Below, one piece after another: positions 36,071 to 50,300 of a DNA stretch of 64,000 nt. The DNA comes from Micromussa lordhowensis (taxonomy: Eukaryota; Cnidaria; Anthozoa; Scleractinia; Lobophylliidae). Each line of letters starts with the position of its first letter. Positions within the stretch are counted from its first letter, which is position 1. Both the position numbers and the translations under genes were made by a program. The notes beneath the pieces are model-generated. The model did not search any database. It had not been told where the DNA came from and was given only the letters and a program-made list of their open reading frames with translations. The DNA lies in the NCBI GenBank assembly GCA_964020085.1, contig OZ026607.1:17238122-17302121 (forward strand), in the 5' to 3' direction.

Positions 36071-39000
36071 CCGCCTTCAGTGATTAAGTCAAGGTTTAAC
36101 TTTTTATAATTGCAAGAAAAACGTCTGTTTTAAGCGCTTCAACGAATGTAGTATTATTTCCAGTACTTGTGGTTTAAAAAATAACTGTTATCTTTTAGAA
36201 GAGCCTCCAAGCATGTGTGAAAAGACTGAAATACAGCCGTTCTGCAATGAAAACGCTTGACATATTTCCAACCAGCTGTGGACATCCACGTTGTCTTGTG
36301 ACATTTTGAATTGCCTCTCTGCTTGACTGATATTGGGATAGTTTTTCAACCAAAATCATGTGATTTATCTCCCTCTCTTGCGATCGAAATACGAGCAGCA
36401 AGTCATTTAAGCCAGCTTTTTACTGCATTTTTAAGCTAAAATAAAGAGTTCTTTAATAGGCATTTTCATTTTTACTTGTCAGCACGAATTAATTTTACAC
36501 CTTCAGAGTATGTACATTAGAGGTAATATATTTCTCAATTCCAACTGGCTACACTGACTTTGATCTTTTTTCTAAATTGCTAGTCCCCAGACGTTGACTA
36601 CGCCCAGAAATTTTACAGCAAATGGATATCTCACATCTTTGTTTTTTTTTTTAATAAAATGGTAACGGAAGTTTTAATGTGAAAATAGAACCTTGGGGTC
36701 ACGTTTTCTCGCGGCAATCAACCGGCTGAAACAGAAAACACTTTCTCATTAAGAGAAAAATTAAAATTGTTTCGCGTTTGTAATAAACGTCTCTTTGTTT
36801 AATCTCACTTCCCTCACCTGTGGTGACACACACGAGCAATGTGTTAACTTTTTATTCGTTTTCATTCAATCGATGAATTTCGCGGATAACAATACGAGTG
36901 CGCGTGGCAGAGCACAAACGAAGCTGTCATTATCGAGTTATGGACGCCCGGTAGATGAAAAACACGTACTCTGACTGTCAAACTAGTTTTATGAACTGGA
37001 GCTAAAACTAATTAAACTCCAAGCAAACTGACCGCCAGTTTCATTCAGTTGAAAAAAAAATGTGACACTTGACATGCAAGGGACAAAGGCACAACCAACG
37101 CTTTTATGAGCTCTTGGATTTTTCAAGTATTGAAACATCAATGTTGTGGGAAATGCCATTTACCTAACGTTCTAATTTGTTCTAATGTGCTTCCGACAGA
37201 CAGACAAAAAGGGCTGGACGTATTATTGAATAGCAGGGCTGTGTGTTCATTTCTATTGTGAACAGATCCGTGTTCTCACAAGAAATCGACCACCATCGAC
37301 AAACAAGTGAAGCAAGGGGAAGTCAGGAAAGCCTTCACAGTTAATTCTGTCCAAAGAAAGTGGACATGGGCATAGAAAAAATATCGCGAACACTAAGGAC
37401 GCGTTTTATTGCGCAGATAAAGCGAGGACAAAAAGGATAAACTTGTCAACTGGATATGAACCTGTGTGTGCAAATGTGTTCAGAGTAAATACAGCGACAT
37501 ATTGCTTGATGTCTTAATTACTTAGTTAAACCTTATTACGCTTGGATCGGAAACAGCCATCACTCTATTTACTTTCAATTCCAAACCCTGCCAACTTGAA
37601 GGGAATCGTTATTTCCACCAAAGGAAAATATTCCAAAAAATTTACGATCCGTCTTCTTTTTATTCTTGAATTCGTAATTTAGGTATTTTTCAAGTGTTTT
37701 ATCTCTTGTGATCTGAAGGAGAAACATGAAAAGTGATACGAGCCCCCCAAAAAACCTGAGAATTGATTTTTATTGGGTAGACTTGAAGTGAAGAACTTCA
37801 TAGGGATAGTTTCCAAGCAGTTTAAGAGCCTTGGCGCCAGTATTAAGCATAATCATTCGGTGTGCCCCGCTTCAGTTGTTCCGTATTTCGAAAAATCGTG
37901 ATTCTAGTCATTAATATAGTATGACAAGGAGTAACCTATCTAGTTTACTCTGGGTAAGGTGTCGGTGTTGGTAAAGTTTCGCCATCGTGGCAAGGCCTGT
38001 AGCATAATGTTCCATGGTTTCAAAGTTCTTTGTAAACAATGCGGTTCTTAGACGATCTCAGTCGCTATACAGCTAAGAAAGATGGAGATAACATGTTCTC
38101 AGAACATAGCCTATTGATCATTTGCTGGCCGCGACGGAAAAGTATATTCAATGGGTAAGGCAGAGATGCAACTGATCACACTTTCACAGTCAGTAAATAT
38201 TTCTTGTTGTTATAAATTAGCCTGCCAGTGAATGTAAGGCACGTTGGTGACCTGAGGACACTGTTCTAAGTAAAGTCAGTCGGGTACATTTGAGTTCGTC
38301 AAAACCCTGATGAGTAATCAAGAAACGAACGTGAATATAATCCCTTGATTTAGTCCAAATAATGCGGGCAAAATGTTGTACAGTAAGTTAATCGTGTTTC
38401 ATATTGCTGCCGTGCAATCGCCAATAGCTATCACTAGCTCAAAAGCTGTAGAAAGTTGCAAGGCCATAATTTGTAACGTGAATCATTTGATTTCATTCAA
38501 TTCTTTTGTATTTACAAGCAAAGGAGTCAGAACATTGGTCTTAAATAGTTCAATCCCCACGTAGTGACGATCGACATGTGAAACCTTTATATGTTTATGA
38601 GGTCCATTGTGGTAACGCCCGTATCAACGCTATATGGGCGTTGGGTTCAGAATAAATGTTGAAGTGAACAAAGTTTGATCATTGTTAATTCACGGCGAAA
38701 CTAGTTCGTACCGCTAATTTATAGCCCGGCATGTTGTATTGCATTCTCTAGCAAACACTATTTGAAAGATTTCAACCCGCGATAAAATTTCGTAACACAT
38801 GTACGAACTGTAGCAAAATATTTCGAAGTTTCTCTCTTTGCACTGCTGAATACCACTGTTATTGATATCATTATTCTTTACAAGTTAGGTTATGGTATTT
38901 TATTCACCAGAAAAATGTAGGTCTGACAATTCTTTTTCTAAATTGTCATCTTAAATTTCTATGATGTCGAGCCGTGTGCGGCCCGAAATAGCTTTGTGTG

Positions 39001-42000
39001 AGAAAATCAAATATTTGTTTCTACCAATTCAGACAACCGAAAGAATAAAACATTCTATTGCTTCAGATTAATTTATGTGTAGCTCCCTCCCATGACATTT
39101 TTATTATAAATTTTGTCAATTCTGGCTTGTACACCATTCCATTTACATTAGCATACGAGACCACAAGAAGCCGAGCGGATCTCATACGCCAACACTAGAA
39201 AAGACTTGCGCTAATTTGTTATGATCGTTTTTAAGATTACAGTTAGCGGTTCACCTTTTTCCCCCTAGAGGTGGGCTGTCTCAAAGCCTCTATAGATCAT
39301 AAGCTTTAGGGAATGAATAAAATCGTTACGCAGTTTATAAAAGAATATGCTTATGGTTCGATTCTGGGACTTGCGTTTTTAACTTGGTGCACCAGACTTA
39401 GCACAACTACATGATTAAATATAATTTTTAATCGCTGAAGATGGAAAATAAGAGCAATATTCAAATTATTTTTATTGTATGTAGCTTAAGTTAGACTTTT
39501 ACTGCAGTGGGGTAAGCGATCAAGGCAGTATTGAAATATTTGTGTCAGCTGTAACTGTAATCAGATAGTCTGCGGCCATCACTGGTTCAGCTGCTTGTGT
39601 GCCTTTTACTGCTTACGTCCCTCAAAAGACTAGTAAAAGGCATTTTAGCTCGGTGTCTGGTACATTGTTCTCAATCTTTTAACTGCTAAGTGGTGTAAAG
39701 AGCTCTGTTCATAACACGGGGACGTTAGCCGATTTTAAAGTCAGAAGTGAGAAGTGCGGTATAGTTCTCGCACAATGGAAATGTGCGAGTCTCGAGCGGC
39801 CATCTCATTCAGCTAAAAGAAAAGGCCACAGGCCATGAAGGAATTTGTCACGTTCCAGGCACCTCAGTTGTCACGATTCTTTCATTACATTAACATTTTC
39901 ATAACTTTGGCGAGGCAAACCCGCTTGTCGGCTCGTCTTTTTTATGGTTTGTTTTTTCAGCGCGTCAAACAGTGGTCATTTTAATTTTCGTATTGCCGCC
40001 ATGTTTACATTCAACTACTGCTCTTAAATCAGCTGTCGACATTAAACAATGCCATATTGGTTGCGCTTTCTTTCTTATCAGCTGGTTAAAGCCGGTACTA
40101 TTAAACATTAAAACTCTAGTACGAATTCATTCCCCGCCTCAACTCTGCAAATTGGCTCAATGTGGAAGTGAGTTGAAGTCTTTTGAGCACCTTGTCAAAT
40201 TGTGCCGCGCCTACTTCGTTTGTAGTGAACGGCTTATCTCAAACTTTATCTGAATCCTTTTAATGCCTTTATCTCTCCTGGCTATATTATATGATACGAA
40301 GTCCTGCATTTTGGCACATATGGCATATTGAGTTTATCGCTATATACCCTACCACGTGAGCTTTTGAAAAGCAAATCATTATACGCTAAGTGCTGGTAAT
40401 CCGAAACCTTTTCAAGACCTGAATAAATCCATCATTTACATTTCGTAAAGGGTCGAGTGGCTTTCTTTTCACGGGTTTTTAGAAACGGCTTGGTGTAAAA
40501 TGACTGCTCTTGAATTGAAAATCGTACCACCTCCACGATCGAATTTCCTTAAGAAAAGTATGTGGTCGCTGAAGAGTTTCATGGCCCGTGTTTTTTATTA
40601 GCACTGGCTACAAAGCAACACAACCAAAACTTTCATCTCTAGGGAAAAAGCCCGCCGCGATTCGTGTTTCGTGATCCTCAAGCTGAAGTCTTGAAATCAC
40701 TATAGCAAAATTTCAATGAGTTGTTAAAAACGCTCGTTGAACCCTTAAACTGCTCAGAGTGACAATTTTTACACTTCTAACTGTCCCTGTAATGAGACCC
40801 AAGAGGGTGTAATTTCTTAGCAGTAAATTGGTTTGTTTTGGAACCATTCAGCTTTGCAAAAATACAGTGTCAGTTACAGCACATACAAGTGGCAAGCTAA
40901 GCTACTTACAAGCTTACTTCATTTCCTAGCGTATGGGGAAGTCACTGGACGAGTGATCAAATTCTCAGATAGCTGTTCTCTTTGTAATTGCTACTAGTCG
41001 TGTGAACATTACAGTTACTCTTTTCAGCATTTACTCTTTTCTCTTTTCCTCAAAACCGATTATGTCTATACCGCAGACATCTGATCGAAAAGCTGCGGTG
41101 CGGTCACAACACTGGTCGGGAGAAACCCTTTCAATCATTTTATTCACTGGGCGGCAATCATCGTGGTTACATTAAAGGGTTCACCTCTTGCAGCCCCAGA
41201 ATTAATAGAAACTTGAAGATAACAGTGGAGTTAAGACTTCCTCTATTCTGAAAATAGCATCGGTTGAGAAACCAGATCCAAAATTTACTTTAGATTTTTA
41301 AAAGGTGGCTCTGGGCTCTTGAAACTTGCGTAGGTAACAGACACTTTGGCGCCAGTGAAATAATATACGAGCAGTTACCTCGCTGTTCTGTTGAGTTTCC
41401 CGCATTGAATTCTGACATACTGACCACGAAGAAATAAATATAAACTAAAAGATAGGCCAGATTTATCAGCATTTCAAAATATTGTACTAATGCCCTGTAT
41501 GCCATTTGTTTGTCAAAAATAAGACCGAGATAAACCAGATATATCACGAACAGTCTATAAGAACAAAAAAAGCGCGTAATTTTTTTTACCAGAAATGTAG
41601 GTGGAATTTTTACGGATGCTTTGAGGTTAAGTGATGAACCAGTTAGGCTTGGATGGCGATACAATGTAATCATCGAAATAATTTTTTTCTCTTTCTTTCG
41701 TTTTTGTTGTGCCCTTTCAATGCTAATCCCAAATCGAGCGGAAATGCCACGTTCAGGAAAAATCCTGAAGGATCCTGATAAAGCTATATATACACTTTAT
41801 TTTGTAAAAGCCAGCTTGTGTTTTACAATACACCGCATTTTTGGTCTTCCATTTAGAAAGGCGATTTGCAAGAGCCCTGTTTGTTTACATAGAGTGCTAT
41901 CATTTCAACTTTCGGGGCACAAAAGAAGAAATGTGCAATCGACACCGCAGTGTTGGTGTAAAAAAAGAGATTACAGGATTAATTTTAAGTCGCCTGAATT

Positions 42001-45000
42001 ATCCTTTTAATGTCTGATATTTTCCCGTGGGTGTGGTTTTGGAGGTAATTTCGAGGATCGCATTCACTCGCCGAAATGTAAATATCTTAGTAATCCGTAA
42101 GGTCAGACCAAGGCCAAGAAACGCTTTCAAGTCGTAAATGTTCATTAAGCAGCTAAAAAATCGCTCCCTCTTACAGTGCTAGCTCATTGTGGATGTTGGA
42201 ATCGACGCAACAAGTATAACCGGACAAATCTATCCGGCTTGATGCGAGTCACGGAAGTTCCTTACCGACCTGTTGTTCAGTGAACCCTCACAACTATGTA
42301 TGTAAAGGAACTTGTTTTCTATTCAGTTTTCGTGTGTTCTTTTCAGTTTATACAACAACTTTATTCATTTACTAAAGAAGCACTTGGTTGATAAGAACAT
42401 ACATGCGGGTGTCATGGTTTTTTGTGTGTTTTGACTGATTTAACTGACGAATAAAATGAACTGTCGAACTACGGCTGTCGCAAGCAGCCATCGTTGGACT
42501 GAATAACGCAGTACCGACCACAAACAGTAAGCTTAAAGCCCTCCAACGCAATAGAACTTTTCAATGGGGGTTCTTTTCGTAGCCACTTGAATAAAAATGA
42601 ATTCTCGAAACTATCAATTTCAGTTTTTTGGAGAGAACCTGTGCTTGTTTGTGAATGTTGGATTTAAAGAACTGTTTGCAAATTGAGTGTCTCGCGCCAG
42701 TGTTTGCTGGCGAAATCCGTGTTGTGGTAATTTTCGCGTTAAAAGATGGGTAATTTTCGTGTTAAAATATGTGGGTATTTATAAGTTGTGGTAAAAATTG
42801 TATGCAATTTTATTTGAATAGAACTATATCGATAATTTTTCTTTAATATATCGGTCTGCCGAGAAACTAAAAACACCTCTAAAATTTAAGCTTTTGGTTC
42901 TAATTTAATGAAAAAGGTATTTCCCCAAAATACAAACATAAGTTCTCGGATATTTTTCGACTAAGCTGGTGTTGAATAAGAAAGTTATTCGGAATATACA
43001 GCTTAATCTCCCATATATGCAAATGAAGTTTACTAAAACGCTCTGGTCGCGCCAGCCATTAGCCCAGTGTCTGTCATCTTGCGCGAATAATTGGCTCAAC
43101 CCATGCAGGCTTCGAACTCGAAAAACGAGCGCAAACTCGCAACTAAACGTCGGCATTTTGTGACACTTATTTTTTAAGAAGCACTCTTTCCTTGTTGGCC
43201 TTTGCATGATTAATAAATACTTACATCAAAATAGCTCAGTGGGTTGTCCCTTGCCATCCAGTTCATAAACAAACCTACTGTTTTGGCTTCGTATCTGGTC
43301 TCAAAAATGGAACTTAAGAGCTCCGGGCCTGCCCGCGGTATCGTCGTACGGGGCAAACGAATTGAACCTTCAAGATTTTCATAAGGAGAACATTTCATAA
43401 GGGTGAAGTGGTTTCGTTAGCTCTTAAAGAAAAACGCTTGAGTTAGTTGTTAGGAAATTCTTTCGAAATTGCATCGCTGCCTCACTCTTCATCTTCCACC
43501 AGTCTCTCTAGATTGTAAAAAATAGCGATGTGTTTTACCCATGACAGGCCGAGATATAAAAGCACATGGTGGCGGAAAAGCGATTCCATTTACTGCCAGT
43601 AAAAGCCATTAAATTAGCGCCACTTACACAAAATCTTGCACTTTTTTCGTGGCTTTTGCCTCCGTTTTATCTTCTGCCACCAGCTGTGTGTAGCTGGTGG
43701 TCTCTAAAAGGAAAATGAAAGCCGAAAGCCAGCGAATAAATTGAAGATCAAATGATGAAGAAAACTCTTAGCCAAGACTTGAAGATTAGTATGAAAAGTC
43801 TTGAGGGAGTTCAGTTGAGTTGCCTAAGTTTTGGCCAGCGAATACAATAATGATGGTTCTTTAATTTACAAACACTTTGTGTCACCTGTATGATCATACG
43901 TTTTACCCAACTCTAACTACACATAATTCATTTGAAAAAAAACACACAGAAATTTTGCAGCCCTGTCTTAATTTTAGTGCCGACAATCCCTTCAGTGAAC
44001 GATCGCGGAAATATTTTCGCAGACATCAAGTCGCGAGCAAATAGAAAAGTACTCATCCCGTACTTTTCGAAACATTGCTGAGTTATTTATTTGAACGTTA
44101 GAGCCCTCTCCAGTTACTCTGTAAAGAAAACAGCTAGGAACAAGCTGGAGCAATATAATCCTATGAGCAAGATATGGAGATAATCGTAATTGTAGTTAGG
44201 TTTTTGTGTTATTCGTGAATAATTCTTTAAGAAATTTTTGTCAAACTGCTATAAATTTTCCCTTTCCTTTATTACACCCTAGGAAATTGCCAAGCTCACC
44301 GGAATGCGAAGGCGAAAAAAAATTAGCTGTTAAAAAAAAAGTACTAAATGGGTCTAAAACTCATTTGCAAATGGGTTTTTGGGACTGCCATGTCTTCAAT
44401 TTTTTTTAATGAGATGAAACACGATTTGTCCTTTGTTCCTTTTATTTGAAATTTGTGTGTACATTTGTGTTGGATAGCTTTCCCAAGTAAAATGCAACTA
44501 AGGGGGTATAAATACACATATTTATTCTTCCTTAAAAATAGCGCCGAGAAAATAACGATTATGTATGTCTCTTAACTACCGATAGAGTCAAATGCAAAGT
44601 TGGTTGCCTGAGCTTTTCCACTGTTTTAGATTATTATTTCGGCAAGCAGAGTTGAAAAGTCAAACCGACCCGAATCTCTTGCTAAGTGGATATCTTAACG
44701 AAAGTAATTTTTTTATGGATCAGAAGCCACGAACCCTTTTGTTAAAGTCGAGTGATTTTCAGAACATCGACTTTAAGAAGAAAACTAGTGATTAAAAACT
44801 TGTTCTTACTAAGGACTCATACGTCTACTAATACTCAGCACTCGTCCCAACGAATACGTTTTGTTTCCCCAATTTATTAACACTTTTGAACAAAGAGCTA
44901 TAAGTGAAATACTGGATTAATGTTTTATTCATGGTGTTTTCTTCACTTACTGCGTTTTTCTTTCATTAACAAGGTCTTTGTCCCAATACCAGGCTAAAAC

Positions 45001-46223
45001 CGAAGAGTTGAAGTAACGAAGTTTAGCTTTTTGTACAACGTGCTATCCCTCCACTACAACGAGAGTTTTTCGTGTTTAAGAGTCGATAACTTATTCTAAT
45101 TTGCTCAAATTCTGTGACAACGAAGCGTCTCGCTTTGTTGTCTATGAACGTCTCTGTTTTTTCTTGCCTAATCTGAAAGCAAACGAACGTTGATTCAATT
45201 TGCTAAAGATCCATTCTTGGAAATTACAGTAACCCCTCCTCTTTTTTCATCGAGTAAACACGAACGACAATCAATTATGGCATTCATACGCTCCGCTTCA
45301 TAACATGACTCAATCCAGCAACAACCTTTTCCTGATTTTCACCTCAAGAGGGAAACAAACTGGTACTGATGCCCTAATGACAGAATTTCCTTGCTTGTTT
45401 GATTTCACAAAAGCATAACTCTTAGTGCGAGAGTCCTGTCAACTCAGGTGCGAGAGAGCATCTCATAAAACCCTTTAAGTAGAACGCGACGTGTTGTTTG
45501 CCAAACATCGCGTTGTCAATTTTGATTCACCCAGTCGTGTCCCATTGCGGTTGTAATGTTTTCTGACAATTCGTGCGGTAATGTGAAACGATTTTACTGC
45601 GAAGCAACGAACTAATAGCCGTTGACGTTTGTGCCAAGCTCAAACAACCAGCATTTCAGTAAAGATGAGAAGAATTGTAATTAGAATTTAAGTTTGGCTT
45701 GGAAAGGATTATCCCTTGAAGAATGATGGACCCTTATCACTATCGTCTTAATTTCAGACATGCATTTACTAAAAGCATTAAGAACAATTTTTAAAGCTAC
45801 CTAGCAACTTATAACATAAAAAATATCTACAGAATCAAACTTTCTCGCGCTAGAGAAAAACCTATAAAATTGTTTCCTATAAAATCTGGCTACTTACAAT
45901 TTTTAAAAGCTTAAAACAAAATGTTTTCAAATCACACTCGAGAAGGACATGTAACAGCTGTTGAAGTCACACGAAAACGCAACGTTGTCTCGTTTGGCGA
46001 AAGGCAACTCCAAAGAAAACTCTTAGAACATACACTAAAAACATTACATCGAGAGCAAAGCGTACGATTATTTAAATAAAGTGGTCCTTTGAAGATTTTG
46101 AGAATGTTGGCATATAAGCTTACAATTGACTTTGTAGCCCTCATCGTGACAGCCTGCTTGAAGGAGAGACCTGTATTGTTCTAGCTTTCTTCGCACAACA
46201 CACGTTGTAACCGAGTGTTTATG

Positions 46224-47353
46224 CTACCAGTTCCAATACGGATTGCTTGGAGCGATGTAAGATGAAGTTACTGGAGGAAAATGATAGAAGTCCGTAGGAT
46301 CATGTCGTAAATATCCAAAATTATTGACCGGGCCGCCATGACAAGGCTGGCCATCTCGCACTAGCACGGGCACTGGTACAGTTCTTGGAGTGAACAAAGG
46401 AGGTCCTTCGTTCATAACTCCTTTCTCAAAGCTCTGTTTCTTGTATTTATATCGATGATTCTGAAACCAAATTTTCACCTGCGTTGGGCTCAAGTTGATA
46501 ATCCTGGCAAGCTGTTCCCGTTCGGGAGCGGATAAATATCTTTGTTGTCGAAACCGTCTTTCAAGTTCGTATGTTTGTGCCTTGGTGAAGAGCACTCGTC
46601 GTTTCCGTTTCTTTGGCGGATCATTCAGGTCATCTGGCGTTTCCTCTTGTTCACTTATTTCGTGGCTATTCGCCGAGGAGGTCGAGGGCTTTTCTGTCGG
46701 GCTCGGATGTGCATCTGTTATGGCGGAAAAACACAACATTTCATCAGTCTCCAAGCTATGTAACGATATCTACAGCACAAACGGGGAACTGTGAACTTGT
46801 AAGAAATTAAGTGAATTGTAAGCTATAGCAATTAGCCCTTTAGTATTTCCACGAGGTGTCGAGCAAAGAGCCCATAAAGTGATGTAGTATTCACAATAAA
46901 AATTGGAAACTGCAGCCATGTTTTCTGTCGTGTTTGTAATTGCCTCGTAAAAAACACCATTGTATTTCAGTTTGCCGGAAAAGAAAATTATTTGCGTGCG
47001 AAAAATTCGTCGGCTCGTCGCGCGCAGCTCATAGGAGAAACCCTCTCGAAAATTGCGGCGAGTATTTTACCAGCTATCAAGTTTAGTGCTTCATGAAGAC
47101 CTGCGTTTACTTTTCGCTCGATCAAAGATACAAAATCAAGTTCATTCTTACTTGTATATGAGCACTCTTGGCCTTGATTACACACTACTGAACCACATGA
47201 CGAAGTACGAGTGTTTCCGCCGGGGCTATGATAATTCGGTGAGGATTCGTGGGTTGTTTCGCTTTTAGACGGGCACAGACCGGTTTCTGGTAAATTGAGG
47301 ATGTCCTTGACGGAGAACGAAGTCATCTCGAACGGCCGGTCAATTGTGTTCAT
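46224..47353 (-). CDS. NK2: NK2-class homeobox gene B (Nkx2.2-like)
   Basis: 230-residue NK2 factor; exons 47152-47353 and 46224-46714, phase-1 intron of 437 bases (donor GTAAGA, acceptor ATAACAG after a T-rich tract). The first ATG gives [19 protein letters not shown]; the second Met (residue 10) is directly before the TN motif and is an alternative start. The TN/EH1 motif is [12 protein letters not shown]. The homeodomain is about 103-162, and its [20 protein letters not shown] segment matches the Nkx2.2 type better than Nkx2.1, with Tyr54 in NHRYKYKK. The NK2-specific domain [16 protein letters not shown] is at 177-192, and the protein ends YWNW. This is the most canonical NK2.2-like gene in the window. 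It is head to head with NK2 gene C, so the 7.2 kb between them could be shared regulatory DNA. Confidence 0.95.
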
Positions 47354-50300
47354 GGATCTTAGTTGACTGCCATTTGTTAAGCCGAACGCACTTCAGTCAT
47401 GCTCGTGTCCACGGCGGCTCGCAGCAACTTCTTATAGATCGGGGCGTGCCCAGACTCTCGAGTGGTGAACAAGATGTTTGACGTTAAACAAATGTTGCCT
47501 AAATTCGCCTAAGTCAACCTCTATTGATAGGTTAAGGTGGTGACGAAATTGACATCACAATTAATTAGAAAGATAGCAATTGAATGCCCTGTCACAAGTA
47601 AACCCCTTTCGAATGACAGATCTGCCCTAAAAGGCTTCATTTGACATGTCACGCTGGGCGGGCAGACCCGAATACTTATTTCTCCCGCTTAGAACTCAAA
47701 CAACCATGGCTTCACCTTCAATGGGGCACCTTATTGCGATTCTGACGTTGCAAACTTAATTTGAAGAGACCACCACTCCTCTAGTCTCTGGTGCCATCGA
47801 AACCGCTCAAGAACGTTGTTCATAGTGCCCTTATACACAGCTCTTCACTCTCTGAAAGATCGATGTAATCGAAGTTGAAAGCTTGAATACCGACTAATGG
47901 GCGATCGGAAGAACGAGCTGCTAGATCAGCGATAAAATCTCGAAAAATTTGCACCTCTACTAATCACACCGGTTTTCGTTTTTTTTATTCCCTTCCCCTA
48001 GTTTTGTCGAAACCTATTTACAAAAGAACGCGCGCATTTAACCGTCTAATTCGCGTTATTTATTATTGTTTTTATTATTTTTTGGATTATAGACTCGATG
48101 CTTGAGAAAATACCACTTTTTCTAAGTGGTTGCTTATTGACCGGGTAAGGACAAATGTATTATTTCGCGCGCAGACTAGCCGGGTGTTTGGGTCGTTCGA
48201 CAAATGGCATTCCACTTATTATTCGTAAAACTTTTAAAAACTGTCAACATTTTAATTACGAGAATGTTCGTTTGAGTGAGGCGTTATAAACGCTGCTTTA
48301 ATGGCTCTCTCGTATTTTAATATTTTTCCCTAAAAAGCGAAATGTTTACGTTGTGATGGGTCAGAACCGTCAAGACCGACACAAAAGGAAGTAGAAATAA
48401 AAAGCTCGCTTCTATATCTACAAAGAGAACGCTATAAATAGGATTGAGATATACCAGTAGTTAAATGTTTTTTACAAGACTAGCTCGCGTCCTCGCCAAA
48501 GTAAATAGCACTACAAAACACCTGAAAGGTAATTCTTATATCATTTACTTTGAAAATCCAGTCGTCGTTGGCCTTAGAAGTACTTGAACGAAAATTGAGT
48601 GCATTAACTGAACTTGGGTAATGTAGAACGAAATATTCCTCCCGTCAACTCAGAGGAAGGCTTTCGCGTTTTGCATGATAATTGAAAAAAAATTGGGCGT
48701 CCCACGCAATTTTTTTCTCTGCTAGAGTTATTTGAGTAGTGGCTAGGGTTTTTCATCGTTAACAGGTACATTTAAAGAATTGTAATTACCACCAAACGAG
48801 TCCAATCGTATTCTCGTTGGCTTTGTGCTCGTCGCACTTGTAAGAGCACGCGGCGGAGTGGAGTTCAATTCGAAGAAGAATTCTTGAAAAATAAAAGCTC
48901 TGAATTGACTTTATAATTAACATTAGCTGGGACTGTTGCCCAAGGCTCCTTCCCGTATCCACCTGTTAATAAATTTTCTTCGTACTTAAGATATATTGGC
49001 AAGTATACAGGCAAGTTTGTCTCTCGCCTCGTGTAAAGGGGGTTTGCGTATTGTTTCCCGTTTATCGGCAGGTTTGACTTTCAGCTTAAGTTTTAACAAG
49101 ATGTATCTCCGTTCCGAAGCGCGCGGGAAAATTCTGTACGCCAAAAAGCCGTCTTGTGGGAGTAAGAGAGAGACACGTCTTGTACAAGTTTAGGATAATC
49201 GATCGTTTTAGTGCTGTCTCATAAATATTGCACAGTCAAGAATGAAGTACAAGAGGGTATTACGTCGCTAAACTTGTTTGCTTACCAACCAACCCATCCA
49301 AACAAACTGTTTGCTTGTGTCACTTTGTGATCGACAGGAGGGCCATTATGGCATTACGGTGAAGATATTTTAATTTCGCTCAGTGAATATCGTAGATCAA
49401 TAGAAAGTTCGACATACAAAGTGTTTCTGTTTTCGCGTGTTCCATAGAACTGACTGACATACAAACTCAACAATGCGAAGTTCATAAATAAACATTATCA
49501 CCCAAAACGCCTAATACAATTCAATTAGCAAGGATTAAAATTTTACGCCCAGAATCGAGCTCTCTTTTCATTTTGTCTCCTCGCTTTTTTTTCTCGCGAG
49601 CGTACACATAGAGTGTTTGTTTGTTATAGACTGTGGAGAATACCTTCATCAATACCGTTTGGATAAGAGCAGCGCTACAAAGACAAGAATCGGACTGACG
49701 GATTTCATTGTCTGTCCACCAAACCATTAGCACCCGTTCTTCCAAACAACCACTAATTAGTGTTCAAAAAATTCGATGGTTTGGGCAACTCAGCAAATGG
49801 CTATATCGCCATAACAGGATCGGGTTACTGTCAAGGGGCCGCCTACTTGCGTAAGAGAATCGGTTGAAAGCCTTTCGAGAGATTCGCGGCATTTCATAAA
49901 ATGAAAACATCTTAAGATCTCAACAGCCTGTAAAGTTCTCGCTCCTAACATCTACTCTTGAAGCACAACGAGAGACCTCAAGTGCCTCATAGGGCGGCTT
50001 GTAGTGCTTCCGTGAAGATCTCTCAATAACAAAATGAGGTCGGGATGTCACAACCGAGCCTCAAGCGCAAGTCTGGGTGTTAATCACACTAAAAAAAAAC
50101 AATAGGTACTTCTTGTGTTCGCCATTTCATTGTAAGTAATTCAAGAAAAAAACTTGTGTAAAACTGGCCTCCCTGAAACTCTACGTTCCATTTAAAACAA
50201 TTGCTAATTCTCTAAAAATAACCCTGCGGAATCAGTTGCGGACAAGAATATAAACAAAATTTCACAACAACTTCAAGGTTAAAATTTTCCCTGAACGAGT

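Larger units (their letters stand above)
31103..46223. other. 15-kb gene-free interval between NK2 genes A and B
   Basis: No exon, RNA gene or transposase could be supported. It contains a tandem array at 33581-33985 and another at 35640-36070. Overlapping open frames on both strands near 41290-42010 have no recognisable domain; the + strand one begins with TTG. The part nearest 31.1 kb should hold the NK2-A promoter. Confidence 0.55.

Noticed and set aside
41290..42010. Overlapping frames of 127 (-) and 129 (+) codons
   Set aside because: The two overlap partly on opposite strands, neither has a known domain, the + strand one starts with TTG, and no supporting splice pattern was found.
46495..46810. 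Three + strand frames across the NK2-B homeodomain exon
   Set aside because: All are antisense shadows of the NK2-B coding exon.
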